Of a DNA stretch of 64,000 nt, positions 52,692 through 60,812 are shown piece after piece (position 1 is the first letter of the stretch; every line of letters begins with the position of its first letter). This DNA is from CAZFBA01 sp964517135. Its GTDB lineage: Bacteria; Cyanobacteriota; Vampirovibrionia; JBFMGH01. Location: assembly GCA_964517135.1 (NCBI GenBank), contig CAZFBA010000011.1:43145-107144 (forward strand), given 5' to 3'. A program made the position numbers and the translations under genes. The notes beneath the pieces are model-generated. The model was not told the DNA's origin and ran no database searches. It saw only the letters and a list, made by a program, of their open reading frames with translations.

Positions 52692-54677
52692 ATGTATCTT
52701 CAATACTTAAAAGTCCTGTCAGCTAAATACCCGAAAAGCACTGTAGCAATAATATGCCTGATAGCGCTTGTTTTATTAACAGGTATTATCAGACTTCTTG
52801 CTATTGATAATATTATAAATAGCTTTGAATTAAAAACACTTGACTGGCGATATGTTGAAACTCAGACCCCTGAAAAACACGATGATAGAATTGTTCTGGT
52901 AGTATTTGATGATATAAGCAAGCAGAGAGCTGAATCTGACCCTGATTTAAAGCTCTCAAACACTATTTTACCTGATGATACAACAGCAAGAGTTATTAAT
53001 TATCTTGCTGATAGTGGCGCAGAATATATTGTCTTTAACTCAAAATTTGAAGGGGCCAGACTTGAAGAAAGTTCTTTAAACTTTATCGAATCAATAAAAA
53101 ATGCTGGCAATGTCTTTTTCCCGGTTGCTTTCAGCAATTCAGACTATATTCTTATTGAAGAACTCAAGAAAAAAGACAAAAGACGAATTACAAAAAACCC
53201 CAAAATAAGCCTCAGTATTCTTGAAATACTCAAATCAAACCTGATGAATCAAAACAGCGAGCAGCTTAAAAACGCATTAAAAAACTTTAAACTTGAAATT
53301 ATAAACGAAGATCTGTTTTCAACATTCCCTTATCATAACCTGCTGAGCTATAATACGTTTGGGCCGATCTATTTTCAGGTACTTAAAAACTGCCGGGGTA
53401 TAGGAGCAGTTAATGTAAGGGTTAGTAATGACGGTGTCTTAAGAAACCTTACACCTGTTTTTTACTATAATAAGAACTTTTACCCTTCTCTTGCGCTTGC
53501 TGTTGCACGTGCCGTAATGGGAGAAGATGATACTATACTTAAATTTAATAATGATGGACACCTTTTGTTAGGAGATAAAATTATTCCACTTAATAATGAA
53601 GGTGAATTTCTTATTAAATGGTTTGGCCCGACAGGTACATACCAGCATTATAAGATGTCTGATATTGTAAAATCTGATATACTGGTTGAAAAAGGTGAAA
53701 AACCGATAATAACTCCTGACAGGCTTAAAAATAAGATTATTTTGATAGGAGAAACACACGCCGGAAGCAATGTTCTTACATTTCCTCTGTCAAAAGCTGT
53801 CAGTGGCGTTGAACTACAGGCTAATATGCTGGATAATTTTCTCAATGTTAAAAACTACATACAACCTGTTAACCCTTCAATAAACTTCATTATAGCACTC
53901 TTTGCAGGTATACTGGTCAGTTTATTCGTTCTCAGACTTAAAAATGGCCTGACTGTTGTCGTGTCATTTGCTGGTATTATTATTTTTTATTTATTAGCAG
54001 CAAAGTATATCTTTAGTCTGTTTAATCTCTGGATTGAGGTAGTATATCCTCTTGGCTTTATTACAGTGGTTTTCATTACAACATTCCTCGTAAAATACAA
54101 TATACTTTCTAAAGCATACGAAGATGCTTTCCAGCTTGCCATTAAAGACGGCCTTACAGGTCTTTACAACCACAAATACTTCCAGGAAACACTGGATAGA
54201 GACCTATTAAAAGCCATAAGACATAAAGAAAATATGGCTCTGCTGATGATAGATATAGATTATTTCAAAAAATTCAATGATACATTTGGTCACAGAGCCG
54301 GAGATGCCATACTAAAGCAAGTTGCAGGAACCCTGAAAAAGAATGTGAGAACATCTGACCTTGTTGCACGCTATGGCGGAGAAGAAATGTCTATTATACT
54401 CTATAACGCTAATTTTGAAAATGGCAAAATGGTTGCCAATAAACTTCTTAAAAGCATTGACGAACTTGTTTTCATCTACGGAGACAAAACACACAAAAAT
54501 ATTACTGTCAGTATAGGCCTAGCAAACTATCCCGAGCATTCTGATTCTGCACAAAACCTGATAGAAATGGCTGATAAGGGGCTATATAAAGCTAAAAACA
54601 ATGGCAGAAACCAGGTTTGCTGGCTAGAACCTGTAAATACTCCACATCAAGACTTAGTAGCTGAACCCAATAAATAA
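52692..54677 (+). CDS. CHASE2-GGDEF diguanylate cyclase
   Basis: A 661-residue inner-membrane signalling protein. One N-terminal helix is followed by a periplasmic CHASE2 sensor (about 40-395, FELKTLDWRYVE, ending LPLSKAVSGVELQANMLDN). Three helices come next (IIALFAGILVSLFVLRL; VSFAGIIIFYLLAAKYIFS), then a GGDEF domain: DGLTGLYNHKYFQETL, the active-site variant YGGEEM and the inhibitory site RTSD eight residues before it. All features of an active cyclase making c-di-GMP, with product inhibition, are present. c-di-GMP often controls flagella and adhesion, both encoded in this window. Confidence 0.94.
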   Translation: MYLQYLKVLSAKYPKSTVAIICLIALVLLTGIIRLLAIDNIINSFELKTLDWRYVETQTPEKHDDRIVLVVFDDISKQRAESDPDLKLSNTILPDDTTARVINYLADSGAEYIVFNSKFEGARLEESSLNFIESIKNAGNVFFPVAFSNSDYILIEELKKKDKRRITKNPKISLSILEILKSNLMNQNSEQLKNALKNFKLEIINEDLFSTFPYHNLLSYNTFGPIYFQVLKNCRGIGAVNVRVSNDGVLRNLTPVFYYNKNFYPSLALAVARAVMGEDDTILKFNNDGHLLLGDKIIPLNNEGEFLIKWFGPTGTYQHYKMSDIVKSDILVEKGEKPIITPDRLKNKIILIGETHAGSNVLTFPLSKAVSGVELQANMLDNFLNVKNYIQPVNPSINFIIALFAGILVSLFVLRLKNGLTVVVSFAGIIIFYLLAAKYIFSLFNLWIEVVYPLGFITVVFITTFLVKYNILSKAYEDAFQLAIKDGLTGLYNHKYFQETLDRDLLKAIRHKENMALLMIDIDYFKKFNDTFGHRAGDAILKQVAGTLKKNVRTSDLVARYGGEEMSIILYNANFENGKMVANKLLKSIDELVFIYGDKTHKNITVSIGLANYPEHSDSAQNLIEMADKGLYKAKNNGRNQVCWLEPVNTPHQDLVAEPNK

Positions 54678-54692
54678 TACATATGTATTATT
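54673..54692. repeat. 20-bp perfect palindrome
   Basis: AATAATACATATGTATTATT overlaps the cyclase stop and lies 80 bp before the YvyF-like pair. It could be an operator for that pair. Confidence 0.45.
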
Positions 54693-54770
54693 TCTAAAAA
54701 CTATTTCTTTATTACCAATATTATTCAATAATATAATAGAGGTAACCAAAAAAATTAAGCAGGTGGTATT

Positions 54771-55172
54771 ATGGGATTATCAAATTGCATTGAATGCGGA
54801 AAACTTTTTGTCAAAAGTAACGAAAACCTTTGTCGTGACTGTCTTACGAAACGTGAAATTGATCTCGAAAAAATTCGTGAATGGATCAATCTCAGAGATG
54901 AACCCCGCCTCGAATCTATTGAAAAAGACACTGAGGTTGATGAAAAAACATTCAGAAAATACCTTATAGAAGGCCGACTGCGAGCTTTCAGCAAAGTAAT
55001 TGCCCGCTGTGATGTCTGTAACAATGAAACACACTTAAAAACAAGAAATATTATCTGTGAAAACTGCAAAACATCTTTACAGAATGCACAACCCCTTAAA
55101 AACAAGCGTGAGCTTGAAGATACTGACCTGTATTCAAAATCTGACCTGAAAAACTTTAAGAAAAAATGGTGA
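54771..55172 (+). CDS. YvyF-like zinc-ribbon/HTH protein (first of tandem pair)
   Basis: A 133-residue protein with the Zn-HTH-Zn plan: CIECGKLFVKSNENLCRDCL (about 6-25), an HTH around KTFRKYLIEGRLRAFSK, then CDVCN and CENCK. The phrase NCIECGKLFVKSNENLC is very close to the Bacillus YvyF start. AGGTGG lies five bases before the ATG. It is followed after 13 bp by a second copy. Probably a flagellar-linked DNA- or protein-binding regulator. Confidence 0.82.
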   Translation: MGLSNCIECGKLFVKSNENLCRDCLTKREIDLEKIREWINLRDEPRLESIEKDTEVDEKTFRKYLIEGRLRAFSKVIARCDVCNNETHLKTRNIICENCKTSLQNAQPLKNKRELEDTDLYSKSDLKNFKKKW

Positions 55173-55185
55173 GGAGGTAAAAGCT

Positions 55186-55584
55186 GTGTTAGTAAACTGT
55201 AAAGATTGTGGTAAATTGTTTAACAAAACTCTCGGGGATATCTGCCCTTCCTGCATCAATATTAGAAATGATGCCATTCGCAAAATTGACCGGTATGCCT
55301 TTAAAAATTCCAGCACTTCTATTGAAGAAATAGCATCTAACACTGATATCGAACCTGATGTTGTGAGAAAGCTTATTTTAAGCGGCAAAGTCAATTCTGT
55401 TAAATCTCTCAGGGCTAAATGTGAGATGTGCGGCAAAGAAACAAATGTTTCTACTGTTAACTTTCTTTGCAGAGACTGCGTTTTAGATATCAAATCAGTT
55501 CAAACTGAAAAACATGAACAGAAAAAAAGCATTCTAAAACAAGACCAGAAAACACACGGTATGCGCTCAAAAAAAGATTCTTAG
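55186..55584 (+). CDS. YvyF-like zinc-ribbon/HTH protein (second of tandem pair)
   Basis: A 132-residue paralogue: CKDCGKLFNKTLGDICPSC, HTH with DVVRKLILSGKVNSVKSL, then CEMCG and CRDC, with a Lys/Gln-rich tail. The start is GTG with GGAGG eight bases upstream. Its stop overlaps that of the convergent 55581 gene by four bases. Confidence 0.82.
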   Translation: MLVNCKDCGKLFNKTLGDICPSCINIRNDAIRKIDRYAFKNSSTSIEEIASNTDIEPDVVRKLILSGKVNSVKSLRAKCEMCGKETNVSTVNFLCRDCVLDIKSVQTEKHEQKKSILKQDQKTHGMRSKKDS

Positions 55585-56216
55585 CCCCACTTCCATTTAG
55601 ATGGAGCTAAAAACTTTGCCATACCTTCCTTTACTTCCTCTGACAGGCCAATATCCTGCATTTCAAGAGCATATTGCGTATTTGATATGGATCCTGCACC
55701 GGCATATTTATTGTTGTTATCTGATTTATTTTGCTGGTTTATGGGATCAGTTTTAGCTGTATCATCACTGGCATCATCATTTTGGCCGCAGGTATTTGAA
55801 GGCTGACTGCGTTCCATCGGGTTTGCTGGTGTAATACTGTTCTGTGTATGACTGGTTTCCAGATCAAGCTTTATGCCCTGGGGAAGTTCTCGGCCTTTAA
55901 AGGTCCTGAAATCCTGTGGATTTTTTGAACCGTTAGCATCCATGTTTTCCTGTATTTTGTCAAAATTCTTTGAAAGGATATTTTGCTGTGCATGAAGAAG
56001 ATTGCCAAGGTCAACTTTCTGCCCTGAACCTTTTAGATGGCCCTTTGCAACGCTTTCAAGAGTATCTCCAGGCCCTGTTTCGATTTGAGTAATGCCACTT
56101 GGGTTGTTTTCCTGCTGCTCTGAAACCTGTTCTGCTACCTGACGGCTGCTGGTATCATCCTTTCCTATACCCGGAGGAGTTGTAAGGTTGCTGGGTTTTA
56201 TCTTTGTGACTATCAT
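55581..56216 (-). CDS. Hypothetical protein with LysM-like segment
   Basis: A 211-residue, polar, mostly disordered protein (many Asn, Gln, Asp, Ser) without a signal peptide. Residues 47-80, GPGDTLESVAKGHLKGSG followed by NLLHAQQNIL, look like a LysM repeat. The end is EEVKEGMAKFLAPSKWKWG. Such hydrophilic LysM proteins occur in flagellar and hook-related loci, but no firm assignment is possible. It is convergent with the YvyF-like pair. Confidence 0.6.
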   Translation of the reverse strand: MIVTKIKPSNLTTPPGIGKDDTSSRQVAEQVSEQQENNPSGITQIETGPGDTLESVAKGHLKGSGQKVDLGNLLHAQQNILSKNFDKIQENMDANGSKNPQDFRTFKGRELPQGIKLDLETSHTQNSITPANPMERSQPSNTCGQNDDASDDTAKTDPINQQNKSDNNNKYAGAGSISNTQYALEMQDIGLSEEVKEGMAKFLAPSKWKWG

Positions 56217-56522
56217 AAAATTGCCCCGATATTGTTATCCTTATCATTAATCAATGCAATAATCTTTTTATGACTTTTATTAAAGAATACACTCCCTATC
56301 CTGAACTGACATAGAGATTTTTCTCTATATTTATAGACAAAAGAACCTATAGGGCCTCTAAATTACTTAGAAATTTAAAGTTTATGCATGTATATGTTGG
56401 TCAACAATTTCAAGAAGCAGTTTACTTAAAACGTTTATTATATTTCAATTTATTAATAATTGTGGTAGTTTTTTCTTATGTTAATGGGCATCAATTGATT
56501 TGAGCTTAACCGGAAATTTACA
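56217..56522. other. Divergent intergenic region
   Basis: It contains one short hairpin (ATAGAGA-TTTT-TCTCTAT at 56311-56328). No other structure seen. Confidence 0.5.
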
Positions 56523-57326
56523 GTGAAAGTAAAACATCATACAGATAATAAACTAATCCTGGAAAGAAAACCCGTTATTACATTTATTTTACTGGGTATA
56601 TTTGTTTTTGTAATTCTTTTTATATTTCTGAGCAGCCCTAATGAAATATGCTTTACCTGCAAAAGACTTACACCAGAACAAGGATTCTGTAAACTTACTA
56701 AAAAGAGTTTCACCTCCACTATTGAAACCTTTAAAATACCTGCTAAAGAGCTCATTATTGCAATACCCGTAACAAAAAGCATACAGGATGAAGAGTATGA
56801 ATCATATATATTGCTTTCTACAACTACTGGCTTTAAACGTATTTATGACTTTAAAAACAAATCTCCCGGCAATATCAGCGACAGGATAAATATCTTCATT
56901 AAAAATGAATATAAAAAAGAGCTGACAATCAAACAAAATAATACAACACTGAATATCATATACCTGATTATATTTATTGTTATTGCGTTTTCATTCTCAA
57001 CACTCATTGATTTTGTTTATTGCATTTTTGATAAAAAAAATGGCAAAATAACCCTTATCAGAAAAAATATTCTGGGCGAAAAAACCAGATACTTTGAATT
57101 AAGCACCGTCAAGGATATAGAAATTGAAGTCTGCCACCTGTTTAAAGGCAGCAAATCTATTAAACAATACCGTATAATTCTCAAACTGGCATCAGATAAA
57201 GAAATACCACTTATGAACCACTATGCACTTAATAGCAGTAGAATTAAAAAAGCTGCACAAATTCTCACAGAGTTTCTCGGCCTGAAAAAAGAACAATCTG
57301 AAAGCTCAAACCAGCATCAAAAATGA
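56523..57326 (+). CDS. Two-helix membrane protein, unknown
   Basis: A 267-residue protein with a membrane helix near residues 18-38 (VITFILLGIFVFVILFIFL), an extracytoplasmic domain with CFTCKRL, a second helix around 145-170 (IIYLIIFIVIAFSFSTLIDF) and a C-terminal cytoplasmic domain resembling a PH-like or beta-rich fold (ITLIRKNILGEKTRYFELST). The start is GTG with GGAAA upstream. Function unknown. Confidence 0.68.
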   Translation: MKVKHHTDNKLILERKPVITFILLGIFVFVILFIFLSSPNEICFTCKRLTPEQGFCKLTKKSFTSTIETFKIPAKELIIAIPVTKSIQDEEYESYILLSTTTGFKRIYDFKNKSPGNISDRINIFIKNEYKKELTIKQNNTTLNIIYLIIFIVIAFSFSTLIDFVYCIFDKKNGKITLIRKNILGEKTRYFELSTVKDIEIEVCHLFKGSKSIKQYRIILKLASDKEIPLMNHYALNSSRIKKAAQILTEFLGLKKEQSESSNQHQK

Positions 57327-57455
57327 AATAATTCCTGCAAAATTACTCTGACTGGTTTACCGGTTGATTCTCTTCACAAATAACTAAAATTGAACTATAC
57401 TGATATCTTCTAAAAGACTAAATCATTAATAGAATAAAAAAGGTTCAACCCTGAC

Positions 57456-59216
57456 GTGACTATACCCAGACTCATCGTACCGGTTGAAAAAGAAGAATTG
57501 ATTTTACCTGCTCATAAAGCCGGGGCAGATATTATTTATGCAGATTATACGAATTTTATCCAATACGGGCATTTTAAAAAAGGACTGATGACTGACTTTA
57601 TGGATATTTGCCACGGGCTAGGTTCACCTTTTTACCTGTATTTTACTGAAAACATTCTTGAAAGTCACCTGAAAATGGTTCATAACTTAATAGGTTATGT
57701 ATATGAATCAACCATAGACGGCATTATGGTTAATGATTTCTCTGTTCTGGATATAATCAAAAAGAAAGAACCGGCTAACCTGCCCTGCAAACTTCATATT
57801 GATAGCGGACTGCATATACACAATATTCAAGGATGCAAAATTTTTAAACCTTGGAACCCTGATATTATTACTATTACGGAAGAACTTTATCTTAAAAACG
57901 TTATTCAGATTAAAAATCAGGCAAATGAAAATATATGTATTAATATCAGCGAAGGCATCTGGTTCTTTGAACAGGCATTAAACTGGGGAGTAGAGCTCTT
58001 TAAAATCGAGGGAAACTATGAAACTCCTGAAAAACTGACACGGCTGATTTGCCTGATTAAAAGCCTGATCAATGATATCAATGAAAAAAAAGGAGCAGAT
58101 AACCTTAAAATTGAAGAAGCAATAGACCTTATAGATCATTCAAAACCCCAAAAGCTTTATAGAACCGATCATTTCACCAGAAAATTTAAAGATTTCAGCG
58201 GCAATAACTTTGAATTCAAAGGCAACATTAAGTTCTTTCACTGGGATATCAAAAAAGTCAGACATCCACTGGCTAAGCTTAACCCGGCTAAAATCAATAA
58301 AAAATCAACTAAACTAAGACTTCGTATGACCTCTCTCGAACAAATAGAAGCACTGGAAAGCTATATACAAAATACTAATAATAATTTTGTTGATATTATT
58401 GAGTATGGTGATATCATTAATACTAAAAACCTTTCAAAACAACCATACAACGATATAATTAACAGGGTAAAGTTGATTTGCAAAAATCACAACCTGAGTT
58501 TTTATCTTACAACACCCAAAATACTCATTGAAAGAGATTTTGATAGCGTATCAGATAATATTAGAAACCTCTGTACTGAAGAACCAGTGCCAGAAGGCAT
58601 TGTTATCAATAATACCGGTCTATGGAAGTTCGTTAACGAAACAGATAAAGTGAAAGACCTGCACATTGAAACCGGATACGGTATAGAAATTTATAATTCA
58701 GGCACTGTCAGGTTTTTTGAAAACCCTGGCAAAGTTAGCGGCATCAGCCTGAGTAATATGCTTGAATATGATTATATAAAGAAAATGACTGAATCTCTCG
58801 GTGATATAAGAAAATCAATGGTTGTTCTTGGCCCTTCAAAACTGGATACTTCAGGGCTATGCCCTCTAAACGCAAACCTGGCAGTAGTTTCACGCTTGAG
58901 CTGCAAGGCTCCCTGTCAAAAACATAACTATGCAGTAGTAGACCCTTCTACCTCTGAGATGATACCGGTTGTGCTGGATGGCTTTTGCAGATTCCATCTA
59001 GTAAACAGCTTTATAGAAGATATGCTCCCCGAGAAAGATAAGTATATCAACGCTGGCATAACAGATTTTGTCATTGATTTCACTGCTTTACCAGCTAAAA
59101 TGGTTGCACCTTTACTTGATCGTTATGTGCTGGCTTTTAGTGACCCTGAAAAATATATCCCTCTCAAGATGAATGTCACTAAGTATAAACCAGGCCACAC
59201 ATCAAAGAATAATTAA
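57456..59216 (+). CDS. Peptidase U32-like protein (diverged)
   Basis: A 586-residue protein that begins like a U32-family barrel (LIVPVEKEELILPAHKAGAD) and has DIITITEELYLKNVIQI and GVELFKIEGNYETPEKLTR, the FKIEG phrase typical of U32. A second, similar half follows from about residue 285, and the C-terminal part has clustered cysteines (GLCPLNAN, CKAPCQK, GFCRFH) as in Fe-S-containing UbiU/UbiV and RlhA relatives. The enzyme type is uncertain: hydroxylase-like or protease-like. The start is GTG, with a weak AAGG. Confidence 0.6.
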   Translation: MTIPRLIVPVEKEELILPAHKAGADIIYADYTNFIQYGHFKKGLMTDFMDICHGLGSPFYLYFTENILESHLKMVHNLIGYVYESTIDGIMVNDFSVLDIIKKKEPANLPCKLHIDSGLHIHNIQGCKIFKPWNPDIITITEELYLKNVIQIKNQANENICINISEGIWFFEQALNWGVELFKIEGNYETPEKLTRLICLIKSLINDINEKKGADNLKIEEAIDLIDHSKPQKLYRTDHFTRKFKDFSGNNFEFKGNIKFFHWDIKKVRHPLAKLNPAKINKKSTKLRLRMTSLEQIEALESYIQNTNNNFVDIIEYGDIINTKNLSKQPYNDIINRVKLICKNHNLSFYLTTPKILIERDFDSVSDNIRNLCTEEPVPEGIVINNTGLWKFVNETDKVKDLHIETGYGIEIYNSGTVRFFENPGKVSGISLSNMLEYDYIKKMTESLGDIRKSMVVLGPSKLDTSGLCPLNANLAVVSRLSCKAPCQKHNYAVVDPSTSEMIPVVLDGFCRFHLVNSFIEDMLPEKDKYINAGITDFVIDFTALPAKMVAPLLDRYVLAFSDPEKYIPLKMNVTKYKPGHTSKNN

Positions 59217-59361
59217 AACGCATACAGGCTTTAAATTCTTTCAAATAAAAGTATCTTTGCCGGTCATAAAATATCAACTGCCTATAAAATACAAACAGGC
59301 CAGCTATTACCGGCAAAAATCATACCTGAAAATAACTGGCCTGAAACAATCTTGATATCAT

Positions 59362-59529
59362 CTAAATACCGGTTTGAACACAGTCACAATCTTTTCCTTC
59401 TTTTTTTTCATCGCTGTCACAGCCAAAAAGATAATCATAGTCTTCGTACTGGTCAACATTCTCCATGGCAGGCATAAACAAAGACCTTGCCGGTTGAAAT
59501 TCTTCCTGTCTTAATTTTTTATTCATCAT
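59362..59529 (-). CDS. Small acidic peptide with C-terminal cysteines
   Basis: A 55-residue protein beginning MMNKKLRQEEFQPARSLF, then an acidic stretch (ENVDQYEDYDYLFGCDS) and the end KDCDCVQTGI. AAGGA lies just before the paired ATGs; an ATG 27 bases earlier is less likely. The basic leader and Cys/acidic C-terminal core look somewhat like a modified-peptide precursor, but no modifying enzyme is recognised next to it. No family known. Confidence 0.5.
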   Translation of the reverse strand: MMNKKLRQEEFQPARSLFMPAMENVDQYEDYDYLFGCDSDEKKEGKDCDCVQTGI

Positions 59530-59827
59530 AGAATCCTTCTTTCTTTCTCTTAACAAGTATTATCATAATGCTGCATCTCTAAATTCAGGTCTTTCAAGCA
59601 TAAATGCTTCAGGATATTTTGTTAAATACAAAATTAAAATATTTCATCTATCAGCAATCTCAAAAGCAGCTGATTATATTAAATACTATAAAAATGTATT
59701 TTGTAATTCTCTATAATAAGTAGATCTGTTAATGCTTTTGAGGTACATCAAAGATTAAAAGGTTATAATATTGTTGTTTTTATGGTTTATTAATATTTTG
59801 CATAAAAACAAAAAAAGGAGATTTATT

Positions 59828-60529
59828 TTGAAAACTATCGTTATAACAGGTACCTCAAGTGGGCTCGGAAAAGCCTTTTTTGATATATTTACCAGCAAAT
59901 ATTATTGTCTGGTTTGCTTATCAAGAAGATTTCTTGACTATCAACTTGAACTAGCAAGAGAAAATAATTCCATTAAACTCATAACACAGGATTTAACAGA
60001 TATCAACACCCTCAAGCATACACTAAAAACACTCGATGAGATAATACCAGAAAATACAACTCAACTTATATTCATCAGCAACGCAGGTATTGTTGATCCA
60101 ATCGGCAAACCCGGCACCCTGAAAGAAGAAGACATCATTCAATCACTCTCAGTAAACCTCACAGCACCATTATTAATAAGCAACAAAATACTTGAAATAC
60201 ACCATAAGCTAAAAACTAAAACTATCATTATAAATATATCCTCTGGGGCAGCAGAAAGAACTATCGAAGGCTGGGAAATCTATTGCACTACAAAAGCAGG
60301 AGCCAAAATGTTCTTTGACTGCACCGATGACCACTATGAAAACGATGACACTGTTAAGATTTATAATGTCAACCCGGGTGTTATGGATACTCACATGCAG
60401 GATAGAATTAGACAGGCCTCAGAAGAAGAATTTCCACAGGTTGATAGATACCGCAAACTTAAAGAAAATGACCAGCTCAATTCTCCTGAAAGCACTGCTG
60501 ATAACATTATTGATATGTGTAATATTTAA
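59828..60529 (+). CDS. Short-chain dehydrogenase/reductase
   Basis: A 233-residue NAD(P)-dependent SDR. The cofactor motif is TGTSSGLGKAF, followed by NAG in FISNAGIVDP, catalytic Ser in INISSGAAER, and YCTTKAG (YxxxK). The closest type by eye is sepiapterin/benzil reductase-like (YueD). The start is TTG, preceded by AAAGGAG at seven bases; an in-frame ATG at 59771 has no ribosome site. Confidence 0.88.
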   Translation: MKTIVITGTSSGLGKAFFDIFTSKYYCLVCLSRRFLDYQLELARENNSIKLITQDLTDINTLKHTLKTLDEIIPENTTQLIFISNAGIVDPIGKPGTLKEEDIIQSLSVNLTAPLLISNKILEIHHKLKTKTIIINISSGAAERTIEGWEIYCTTKAGAKMFFDCTDDHYENDDTVKIYNVNPGVMDTHMQDRIRQASEEEFPQVDRYRKLKENDQLNSPESTADNIIDMCNI

Positions 60530-60812
60530 AATTCTATTTCATTGGTGCAAAAATTATAAATATTATCCAATTTCAAAAACTCTGAAAGTTTTTCTAAGTT
60601 TTCTTTATATTAATAACCATCATTGAACAAATTAAAAGAACCCTCAAAATTGTCTATAGCTCTTTTAACAGATGATAACTCAAATAAATTATCAAATTTT
60701 AAATAAAATAGTAGATTCTGCTCTAATAATTTTTGCTAAAATATGTTAAAGAAATATATAAGAGGATCGATAACTTAAAATAAGAACTCTTCTCAGGAAT
60801 GGCAAACTCTCA
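60530..60812. other. AT-rich gap before the exoprotein
   Basis: No standard gene was found. On the minus strand the frame 60526-60735 is open except for one stop and reads protein-like, but without a start; it may be a remnant. Confidence 0.4.

Noticed and set aside
57430..57455. GGTTCAACCC resembling a tRNA T-arm
   Set aside because: No acceptor stem, anticodon arm or D-arm can be formed around it.
59485..59715. Open plus-strand frame of about 70 codons before the SDR gene
   Set aside because: It has no ATG, GTG or TTG start, partly lies antisense to the small peptide gene, and its composition is what AT-rich DNA gives by chance.
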